A DNA stretch of 64,000 nucleotides from Lamellibrachia satsuma. Taxonomy: Eukaryota > Annelida > Polychaeta > Sabellida > Siboglinidae. Below the pieces are notes generated by a model. It had not been told where the DNA came from and searched no databases. It saw only the letters and a program-made list of their open reading frames with translations. This document shows positions 32,604-44,800 of the stretch, piece by piece (within the stretch, counting starts at the first letter, position 1; every line of letters starts with the position of its first letter). A program made the position numbers and the translations under genes. The DNA lies in the NCBI GenBank assembly GCA_033239005.1, contig BSQZ01000098.1:874501-938500 (forward strand), given 5' to 3'.

Positions 32604-32774
32604 CTAATTCGTCTCCTTCAGTCCACGTACTTCTCCCGTCCGGATTTGCTGAAAGGAGGACACGATAGACAACGTGAGAAACGTTGAGCAGAGACATTGA
32701 CAAAGTTAATTAAAATAATAAACAGTACAATAGCAACACAACACCAGCCATTCAACGCAACTCCAATGTCAACA

Positions 32775-32852
<78 letters not shown>

Positions 32853-35800
32853 CATTAACCAATCACCCTTGGCAGACCAGCTAAAACTTGCATTCTTTAT
32901 AGTCCAGTCAGTACTACGCCACACAAAGCACTTCACGACTCCACCCTTGGCAGACCAGTTCATTACATCACCGACACAAAGCACTTCACGACTCCACCCT
33001 TGGCAGACCAGTTCATTACATCACCGACACAAAGCACTTCACAACTCCACCCTTGGCAGACCAGTTCATTACATCACCGACACAAAGCACTTCACAACTC
33101 CACCCTTGGCAGACCAGTTCATTACATCACCGACACAGAGCACTTCACAACTCCACCCTTGGCAGACCAGTTCATTACATCACCAACACAAAGCACTTTA
33201 CAACTCCACCCTTGGCAGACCAGTTCATTACATCACCGACACAAGACATGTTCTAAAGACTCTGGTATCAGTAACACAGATAACTCACAACAGACTGACG
33301 GTGATTCAGCTCTACATTCAGTGTGGTGTGTGTTTGCGTATGTGTGCATGGTGTGTGTGTGTTTGTGTGTGTGCATGCATGGTGTATGTGTGCATAGTGG
33401 GTGTGTGCATGGTGTGTGTGTGTGCATGGTGTGTGTGTGTGTGTGCATGCATGGTGGGTGTGTGTGTGTGCATGGTGTGTGCATGTGTGTGTGCATGTGC
33501 ATGTGTGCAAGTGTGTGTGTGCATGGTGTGTATGTGCGTGCATGGTGTGTGTGTGTGCATGGTGTGCGTGCATGGTGTGTGTGTGTGTGCATGCGCGTGT
33601 GCTGGCTGAATGCTTCCCAGAGAATTCAAGTTGGTGTTGTAAGGAACATGTCTGCCGGGGGTGAAGTGCACATTGAGCAGTCGACAGACTGGATGGATGT
33701 CATGCTGTGTCAGAACTTACCTTTACATGTCATGCTGTGTCAGAACTTACCTTTACATGTTTACCTTTAAATAAAAAAATAAGACACACAATAAGACTTG
33801 CCTCATCGAGGTCTTTCTTGGTTTTTTCCTCCAGTGTGCGTATGTCAGCCATTGTGAGTCCGTACCACTGGTCAGTCCAACAGAACATGCCGCGGTGGAA
33901 GTTGGTGAAGAGACGCCGCTCCGACTGAAACCAACAATCAAATGACATGGTGTTGTTGCAATGACATTCACCAAGACCATGACAGGTCACTATTGTGAGA
34001 GCCAGTCATGAAAACATCCATACACACAATTCCACACTGAAGAAACAAATTATTGTACTTTCAGTGTGAAAATGTTTTTACTTTCAGTCAAAGGATCCTC
34101 CTCAATTCGATTTTTTTCCTCATCTCTTTTAAAATTCATTTTGGAAAATTAAAACCTATCTAGTATCCACTGCAATATGCTAGCTCGTTTGTGTAACTTT
34201 TGTATGTAGTTTCGGTGAAATCACCAAACTAATAAATTATTTAATGCTTGATCCAGCATTTATTGAAGTGAAAATGTTGAAAACTCATGAATTTCACCCT
34301 TGATGATTTGAAAAAAATATGCACTTTTTTTATTAAACTGACGACGGATATTATTACATATTAGGACATCAACGAACTGAATTCGTGATAGGCTAAATCA
34401 GTTGAGGATGGAGTTTTAATCTTCTTCTTCTCTTGTTGCTACACCTTTCCTCGCTACTGCAGTACACAGACTTTAGCGCAGGAGGTAGGTAGGAGAGGGC
34501 ATTCTAGCAGATGTTCCATTGTTTGGGGGTTCTCATGAAGTGTCTGTGCCCGGCACCAGTCCTGAGCTGGTTGAGACACTGTCAGGCCATGTTCCTTGTG
34601 ACAATGACTTCTCAGGGCCTCAAGACACTTTGTGAGATCCTGACTGTAGGTACGTTGACCAATCATCTATTCTGCAACTGTGTGATTGACCATCAAGGGG
34701 CTTAACAGCATGAAGGAAGCTATTCCTGGACTTAACAGCATGAAGGAAGCTATTCCTGGACTTAACAGCATGAAGGAAGCTATTCCTGGACTTGAATCTC
34801 TTGCGTACTCGCTCATGTTGGAACGTGAGAAGGGTGTTACTACTTGTGAGAAGGGTGTTACTACTTGTGAGAAGGGTGCTCTTCTGATCGACGGTGGAGC
34901 AATACCACAGCAGATAGAGGTCTTCCACTCACATTGATGTGAGGCAACCAGTAGTAGCTCTACAGACCATGGTTAGGACTGGGTCCATCTTCTAGGCATG
35001 TGTAGAGCGGCCCCATACAGGGCAGACATATTGAGGACTGGGTCCATCTTCTAGGCATGTGTAGAGCGGCCCCATACAGGGCAGACATATTGAAGACTGG
35101 GTCCATCTTCTAGGCATGTGTAGAGCGGCCCCATACAGGGCAGACACATTGAAGACTGGGTCCATCTTCTAGGCATGTGTAGAGCGGTCCCATACAGGGC
35201 AGACATATTGAAGACTGGGTCCATCTTCTAGGCATGTGTAGAGCGCCCCATACAGGGCAGACACATTGAGGACTGGGTCCATCTTCTAGGCATGTGTAGA
35301 GCGGCCCCATACAGGGCAGACACATTGAGGACATGGTCCATCTTCTAGGCATGTGTAAAGCGGCCCCATACAGGGCAGACATATTGAGGACTGGGTCCAT
35401 CTTCTAGGCAAGTGTAGAGCGGCCCCATACAGGGCAAACATATTGAGGACTGGGTCCATCTTCTAGGCATGTGTAGAGCGGCCCCATACAGGGCAGACAT
35501 ATTGAGGACTGGGTCCATCTTCTAGGCATGTGTAGAGCGGCCCCATACAGGGCAGACATATTGAGGACTGGGTCCATCTTCTAGGCATGTGTAGAGCGGC
35601 CCCATACAGGGCAAACACACTGAGAACTGGGTCCATCTTCTAGGCATGTGTACAGCGGCCCCATACAGGGCAGACACATTGAGGGCTGGGTACATCTTCT
35701 AGGCATGTGTAGAGCGGCCCCATACAGGGCAGACATATTCAGCTGCTCAGTAGCACAGGGCAAAGGCAGTACTTGGAGTTGGACAGCTTCCTTAAGATGT

Positions 35801-38800
35801 TTTCCTGGCTTCTACCTTTGTCTTTGTTTTGATGGCATGATGTTTGTAGCTGAGGGTGGGGTCCAGGGAACCCTAAGGTACACCGACTTGGGATTGTGAG
35901 TCAGTTTTCCCCCATTCCAGCTGGCATTCAGCTGTCGGTTTGCATCCATGTTCTTACGATGGAAAGCACTGATTTGCATCTTCTCTGGATTTGCCCGTAG
36001 ATGGTTGACTGCAATAGTTGGTTAATCCATCGAGTGCATCAGTGAGGGACTGCAGCACCTTTTCAAAGGATTGTTCCTGGGATGCAATGCAGAGATCGTC
36101 GGCATATAGGAAACTTCTGGTGTTTGGATGCATCGGTTGGTCATTTGTGTAGACATTAAACAAGAGAGCAAGAGGTTTGGCTTGGGGTAGTCCACTGGAG
36201 TTTTAATTAAGACCTGTAGCTTAGTAACTGGTAAACAAAGAAATAAAATGTACGCACATACACACGCCCGCACGCTGTGCCTCACATGTGCACACACATA
36301 AACGTACCTTCTGGATAAATTTTTCTACCCTATTCTGCAGTCCGAACCACTTGAACTCTATCGATACAAGTTTGTAGCAACACATCACAGGAGAGACTTT
36401 GCCCTGAAACGATACCACAGTCAAATGTAACGTGTAGTCAATTATATCTTTCAAAGTTTAACAGTTTTTATCATTAAATCATGTCGTATAATGAAATATC
36501 TGTTGTAACATCTTAACTACCCAAATGTAACATCTTGACAGCCCAAATGTAATATCTTGACCGCCCAAATGTAATATCTCGACCGCCCAAATGTAACACC
36601 TTACCCCCCAAATGTAACATCTTAACTGCCCAAATGTAACATCTTAACACCCCATCTTAACTGACCAAATGTAACATCTTGACTGCCCAAATGTAATATC
36701 TTGACCGCCCAAATGTAACATCTTGACCGCCCTAATGTAACATCTTGACCACCCAAATGTAACATCTTGACCGCCATAATGTGTCTTAATGAACCATAAT
36801 TAAAATAAAAAATATATCTGCTGATGAGTATTGAGAGTTCAGCATCCAATGTAAACATTCGATGTAAACATTCAATGTTTACATTCAACGTAAACATGAT
36901 GATCAAGTTGAAACATACAAATTAAACAGACTGATTTGGATAAAACGATCAGACTATGTCTTTAAATAGTGATACAAAAGTTTGGTTTGAAGCAACATGT
37001 GATTTCAGCATTGTGCACATTTCACAAGAGTAAACATTTGGAAGTACTCTATGCACAGCAAGTACTCTATGCACAGCAAGTACTCTATACACAGCAAGTA
37101 TTCTATACACAGCAAGTACTCTATGCACAGCAGAGCCTACGAAACTAGTATACGATTGTATCATTACATAAATAACAATTCCAAAATATACTTTCATTCA
37201 TAAATAATTTAATCAAGCACAGCACAGCTGTGGTAAGATTTACACATAAAAATGTCTTAATTGCTAACCACGTTTCCCTGTAACAACAGAAACTAAACTT
37301 CTTGAAGAAAACCAAAATGACAAACACTAATAACATATAAAATACTTCTATTGCACTAAAATCCTCGGTAGACCCAAGCTCAGCAGTGCACCAAAACAAA
37401 AGGGGTTAAGCAGTTCCTAATCAATAAACAGTTCGTTTTAAACAGTTGCATTGGTACACTGGGGAGCTATGGAGGATAAGCAAGTTTAAACAGGGGTTTT
37501 TTTAGTTTATGGCGAAATGTAGTTTTTATTTCCTACAGACTTAACACTAACAGGGAGTGAGTTCCACAGAGTCGGTGCAGCAACCGAAATAGCTCTAGTT
37601 TCGACATTTGTCTTAACACTGGGAACAAACGGTAGATTAGAATTAGATGCTGGAAGCTGTCTGGGCTGTTTTGCAGGAGTGAGCAGTGAATGTAAATATG
37701 CTGATTGCTTGAAAAAAAACTGTACAGATCTTAAAAATAATGCGATATCAGACATGGCACCAACGCAATGCTTTAAGACGTAGTACTGAGTGAGAGAAAC
37801 GAAGAGACCGGGTAACTACCCTTGCCAAACAATTTTGCACACGTTGAAGTTTCAAGATATCCTTAAGAGCAATATTATGATAAAGGGAATTGCAATAGTC
37901 AAGTCTACAGCTAACAAGAGCAGTTGCAATAGTTTTGGCGACAGACATAAACCGGTGAATATGAAGAAGGTCAAGAATGTGATAAAAGCAGCAACGACAA
38001 GTTTGTGAAATATGCTGTCTAAAATTTTACTTATTATCAAAGGTGACACCTAAATTCCGTGCTGAGACAGCTGGTGTGAAATTCTGGCTTAGTTTAGATG
38101 TCAATCAAGTTTACCTCGCTGCTTTTGTGTAACGATAATAAAAACTCTGCTTTATTTGCATTTAACTTTAATTTGTTATCAGTCATCCAGTGGAATATAT
38201 CTTGGAGACAGATGCCTACTAGTGATCCTCATCCTAAGTGAGTGGGAGGCCTACCATACAACTGCCTACCAGTGATCCTCATGCCTGCTAGTGGTCCTCA
38301 TCCTAAGTGAGCAGGAGACCTACCATACAACTGCCTACTAGTGGTCCTCATCCTAAGTGAGAGGGAGACCTACCATACAACTGCCTACTAGTGGTCCTCA
38401 TTCTAAGTGAGCAGAGGACCTACCATACAACTGCCTAGTAGTGGTCCTCATCCTAAGTTAGTGGGTGACATACATCACAGCTGTCTACTTGTGGTCATCA
38501 TCCTAAATGAACTGCCATCCAGCTGCTTACTAGTGGTCCACATCCTAAGTGAGTGGGGGACCTACCATCCAACTGCCTACTAATGGTCCTCGTTCAGTTT
38601 TCTGTGACTTGTACTTTGTTGGATCCTGGTCTGGCTTGTAGTCCTGAAACCAGTATTTAATGTGTAATAATATATTGTATATATTTTAACAAGACTGAAC
38701 AAGATTTGTCATCTCAAAACAACAAACTCCTGACAGCAAGCAGATGAGGAAGTGAAGGAAAGGGGGGAAAGGGAAGGAAAGGGAAGGAAAGGGGAGGATT

Positions 38801-41800
38801 ACCATGTTCTGCTAACGTTTCAGTGCTATTACAGCCAACTGTCATTTACTCAAGTTTCCTTCATTCAGTCAATCATTTCCTGTTTTGTCTCATGTAAATC
38901 ACATCACGTTCCTCCGTGACCCAGTCACAGACAAACACTGGTCTTAGTCATCACTCATAGTGCAATGTTGTGTCTGTTGTAGCGCAATGTTGTCTGTCAT
39001 AGCGCAATGTTGTGTCTGTCATAGCAAAATGTTGTCTGTCATAGCAAAATGTTGTATGTCATAGCGCAATGTTGTGTCTGTCATAGCACAATGTCGTGTC
39101 TGTCATAGCGCAATGTTGTGTCAGTCATCGCGCGATGCTGTGTCTGTCATAGCGCAATGTTATGTCATTCGCCACACATAATATCAAAGCATGAATTGTC
39201 AAGATATAAACACATAAGTACTGTAGTCATAGAGTACTTATACAACCACATAAGTACTGTAGTCATAGAGTACTTATACAACTACATAAGTACTGTAGTC
39301 ATAGAGTACTTATACAACTACATAAGTACTGTAGTCATAGAGTACTTATACAACCACATAAGTACTGTAGTCATAGAGTACTTATACAACCACATAAGTA
39401 CTGTAGTCATAGAGTACTTATACAACCACATAAGTACTGTAGTCATAGAGTACTTATACAACCACATAAGTACTGTAGTCATAGAGTACTTATACAACTA
39501 CATAAGTACTGTAGTCATAGAGTACTTATACAACCACATAAGTACTGTAGTCATAGAGTACTTATACAACCACATAAGTACTGTAGTCATAGAGTACTTA
39601 TACAACCACATAAGTACTGTAGTCGTAGAGTACTTATACAACCACATAAGTACTGTAGTCATAGAGTACTTAGTTAAACATTTTACTGGAATACAATTGC
39701 CTTCACTTCGTCCAATGTAGAATTTTTAATATTATTAAAATTATGTTTAAATAGCAGTTTTCAAGGAAAACTCAATGCAATCAATAAAATAACCAGCCAA
39801 GATGTTATGAATACTCAGCGTTTCGATGTCCGTAAAACAATCATTTAGTTCACCAATGAAAGTGGTTGTAGACTTAAAACCGAACACATGAAACCAGTGA
39901 TACACAATAAAACACAACAAGCAAGAAAACTGATAGTACAAACCTGAGGTTCGATGGAATCATTGGCAATGTCAATCATAACTACCTCTCTCTTCTTTAA
40001 TAAGTCAGAGCTAAGTTTGTGTGCCTGCAATAACATCAGAGTTAAGACAAGGCTGAGTTTTTGTGCCTGCAATAACATCATAGTTAAGACAAGGTTGAGT
40101 TTGTGTGCCTGCAATAACATCAGAGTTAAGACAAGGCTGAGTTTTTGTGCCTGCAATAACATCATAGTTAAGACAAGGTTGAGTTTGTGTGCCTGCAATA
40201 ACATCACAGTTAAGACAATGCTGAGTTTGTGTGCCTGCAATAACATCACAGTTAAGACAAGGCTGAGTTTGTGTGCCTGCAATAACATCACAGTTAAGAC
40301 AAGGCTGAGTTTGTGTGCCTGCAATAACATCACAGTTAAGACTAGGCTGAGTTTGTGTGCCTGCAATAACATCATAGTTAAGACAAGGTTGAGTTTGTGT
40401 GCCTGCAATAACATCACAGTTAAGACAATGCTGAGTTTGTGTGCCTGCAATAACATCACAGTTAAGACACGGCTGAGTTTGTGTGCCTGCAATAACATCA
40501 CAGTTAAGACTAGGCTGAGTTTGTGTGCCTGCAATAACATCACAGTTAAGACAAGGCTGAGTTTGTGTGCCTGCAATAACATCACAGTTAAGACAATGCT
40601 GAGTTTGTGTGCCTGCAATAACATCACAGTTAAGACAAGGCTGAGTTTGTGTGCCTGCAATAACATCACAGTTAAGACTAGGCTGAGTTTGTGTGCCTGC
40701 AATAACATCACAGTTAAGACAATGCTGAGTTTGTGTGCCTGCAATAACATCACAGTTAAGACTAGGCTGAGTTTGTGTGCCTGCAATAACATCACAGTTA
40801 AGACAAGGCTGAGTTTGTGTGCCTGCAATAACATCACAGTTAAGACAATGCTGAGTTTGTGTGCCTGCAATAACATCACAGTTAAGACAAGGCTGAGTTT
40901 GTGTGCCTGCAATAACATCACAGTTAAGACACGGCTGAGTTTGTGTGCCTGCAATAACATCAGTTAATTTAAGACAAGGCTGAGTGGTAAACACTTTGCA
41001 GATCAATGCTGCATCACTTCCATCTTCTCACTGATCACACGACAAAGTTCAAATTTTCACTTCAATTAATGTTTGACCAAACACTAAGTAATTTAATAGT
41101 TTGTCTGATGATTTCACAAAAACTACACACAAAAGTTGCACAAACAAATGAGCACGTTGCAGCTGATACTTGGTAGGTTTGACTTTTTGCAAAATTAATT
41201 TTAGAAGTGACTCCTACTCACGTTTTCAGTTGTTCCATTGTCTCCTAAGTGCATTGTTTCAATCTTAATAAAAAAGTCATTTTTCATGTATTCTGGATTC
41301 TGAAATGAAACCATAATTTCAAGATTAATTATTTCACCGAACCAAATCATCAGAGTTTCTAGATGACCTGTTGGGGATTCGACTGAAAGTGCAAAATCAA
41401 GTGTAACATACACATACACAAAGGGCCAATAATACACCAAGCAACTTGGTCAAACATTATTTTTTGTTAAATCTTTGGTAGCATTGCCAAAAACTCCTCT
41501 GCTATGGACAACACCCAACCTTTTCCTCCCATGGTCTTAATGATTTTCGTTGGTTAAGAACTAAATGTAATACGCAGAACAAAAGCATATTGCACTACAC
41601 ACAGCACAATAATAATCATGTGACCGAGGGTGCTAGATAACAATCATGTGACCGAGGGTGCTAGAAAACACTTAACTAGACAAGAACATTGTAACGTCAA
41701 ACAAATTCAACAGCAGTCACTCTTCCAAGAAAAATGCTTAAATTACATTAAAAACAACATATTTAAACCCTGCTGCATTTCATATTCCGAGGCAGTTTGC

Positions 41801-44800
41801 GAGACTGATCGAACACCAGTTGAAGCGGGTCTGTTACCATGGCGACTACAGGACGCTTACCGTAATTAGAGTTCGACAGTAGGGGTAGGCATTCCAAGCT
41901 ACTTCGTGGACCTCGAGAGACCCAGCAGGGGCGAGCCACCGGATATAGCCAGGCACTTTGCTGTCAGACAAGAAAGGAAGAAATGACTAGAAGGAGAAAA
42001 ACAGATTGCAAGACGGTCCCTGTAATCCGAAATAATTTTGTACTTGTTTTGGAGGGTAGGGTGGGGCGAATGGAGCAGGGTGAACTGTGTTTAGGCTCTC
42101 GTGTGAAATACTGCAGTAGAGTTGTTAGTATACAGAACATATGTAAACATGAACAGTAACAGAATGTAAACGCCCCACCCCTCACCCTCCAGGGTGGCTT
42201 ACCGTCAGCACCGTTCTACAGTAGGGGAAACAGTTCCATGCTCTCTCATACAAGTTGAGCGAGCCGGGAGGGAGGAGATACTGCATGAACAGGGGCACTT
42301 TGCTGAAACCAACACACCACAGACGTGTTCTAGATACTGCATGAACAGGGGCACTTTGCTGAAACCAACACACCAAAGACGTGTTCTAGATACTGCATGA
42401 ACAACACACCACAGACAACGTGTTCTAGATACTGCATGAACAGGGGCACTTTGCTGAAACCAACACACCACAGACGTGTTCTAGATACTGCATAAACAAC
42501 ACACCACAGACAACGTGTTCTAGATACTGCATGAACAGGGGCACTTTGCCGAAACCAACACACCATAGATGTGTTCTAGATACTGCATAAACAACACACC
42601 ACAGACAACGTGTTCTAGATACTGCATGAACAGGGGCACTTTGCTGAAACCAACACACCAGAGACGTGTTCTAGATACTGCATAAACAACACACCCCAGA
42701 CAACGTGTTCTAGATACTGCATGAACAGGGGCACTTTGCTGAAACCAACACACCACAGACGTGTTCTAGATACTGCATAAACAACACACCACAGACAACG
42801 TGTTCTAGGTACTGCATAAATAACACACCACAGACGTGTTCTAGGTACTGCATAAATAACACACCACGTACGTGTTCTAGGTACTGCATAAACAACACAC
42901 CACAGACAACGTGTTCTAGATACTGCATAAATAACACACCACATACGTGTTCTAGGTATTGCATAAACAACACACCACAGACAACATATTCTAGGTACTG
43001 CATAAATAACACACCACATACGTGTTCTTGGTACTGCATAAACAACACACCACAGCCAACATGTTCTAGGTACTGCATAAATAACACACCACAGACGTGT
43101 TCTAGGTACTGCATAAACAACACACCACAGACAACGTGTTCTAGGTACTGCATAAACAACACACCACATACGCGTTCTTGGTACTGCTTAAACAATACAC
43201 CACAGACGTGTGCTAGGTACTGCATAAATAACACACCACATATGTGTTCTAGGTACTGCATAGACAACACACCACAGACGTGTTCTAGGTACTGCATAAA
43301 TAACACACCAGACGTGTTCTAGGTACTACATAAACAACACACCACAGACAACGTGCTCTAGATACTGCATAAACAACACACCACATACGTGTTGTAGGTA
43401 CTACATAAACAACACACCACAGACAATGTGTTCTAGGTACTGCATAAACAACACACCACATACGTGCTGTAGGTACTACATAAACAACACACCACAGACA
43501 ATGTGTTCTAGGTACTGCATAAACAACACACCACATACGCGTTCTAATTACTACATAAACAACATACCACAGACGTGTTGTAGGTACTACATAAACAACA
43601 CACCACAGACTATGTGTTCTAGGTACTGCATAAACAACACACCACATGTGTTCTAGTTACTAAATAAACAACACACCACCAGTCAATGTTGTCTTATGTT
43701 GCAACTCAATATGGTTGGTAATACAATATTATCTTTATGCGCCAATCACACACAATAGCGCCATCAAGCGGGTAAGCCAGAACTACCGCTGAACTACCGT
43801 GTTTTGCTGAGACTGTTTCGAGACACATTGTAATGATTGCTAACAGGATGAAACAGGAGCCAGATCATGCAGACGATGTTCATTTATCTAGTTTAGTGAA
43901 AAAATTGCTACGGTAATAACCGCAATCAGTCACTCTCATGAGATTGATGTTGCTAAGTGCGATATGAGGAGCATGAATGAGGTATGAGGAGCATGAATGA
44001 GGTATGAGGAGCATGAATGAGCACTGACACAATGACGCTCCTGAAGACTGGTCGGATAAACCATGAGTCTCACGACTAACTATGGCCTGTTATACGCCTA
44101 TCAATATTTTATAAAGAATCTGTTCGACAATACAAAGATTGTGCTATTTTCAGAATGACTAAACTTTGACTTATCAACTTCCCTGTGATTACGACATCAT
44201 TCACTTGCTACGAACTGTAAGAGTAGTGCACTTGCTACGAACTGTAAGAGTAGTGCACTTGCTACGAACTGTAAGAGTAGTGCACTTGCTATGAACTGTA
44301 AGAGTAGTGCACTTGCTACGAACTGTAAGAGTAGTGCACTTGCTACGAACTGTAAGAGTAGTGCACTTGCTATGAACTGTAAGAGTAGTGCACTTGCTAC
44401 GAACTGTAAGAGTAGTGCACTTGCTATGAACTGTAAGAGTAGTGCACTTGCTATGAACTGTAAGAGTAGTGCACTTGCTACGAACTGTAAGAGTAGTGCA
44501 CTTGCTATGAACTGTAAGAGTAGTGCCACCTGGTGCCTGGTGAAATTAAAAAGACACTGAAGAATTTGGGCGACTGTAGGCAGGTAATACAGAACATAGG
44601 TGGATGGCCGTATACCGCCTTTGTCAACCCTCCAGGTGAATGACTCATTCCCATGTAACAGTATCAAACAGTGGGGGTTCCCACTCCTTTGTCGCTGCAC
44701 TGTAATAAACACCTAATACAACATCACTGCCCACACACTGACACAGGTCAGACTGGTTCATGGCTCTCAGACTGGTTCATGGCACTATGACAGTCTACTC

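Larger units (their letters stand above)
34380..36200 (-). mobile_element. Jockey-like LINE fragment with three internal tandem expansions
   Basis: On the minus strand: [19 protein letters not shown] then [20 protein letters not shown] (36160-36020, catalytic YADD), decayed [19 protein letters not shown] (36000-35930), [10 protein letters not shown] with KMDPVLN (repeated, 35735-34975), [18 protein letters not shown] (34800-34700, unit repeated three times), and [13 protein letters not shown] (about 34500). This is the palm-to-C-terminus of a non-LTR reverse transcriptase. It lies antisense to nothing known, within PITP intron 8. The many stops and the expansions make it dead. Confidence 0.8.

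Noticed and set aside
33233..33671. His/Thr-rich or Cys/Val-rich proteins
   Set aside because: Both are translations of a TG/CA microsatellite.
39118..39720. 200-aa [12 protein letters not shown] repeat protein
   Set aside because: 36-bp intron array; an open register is expected by period.
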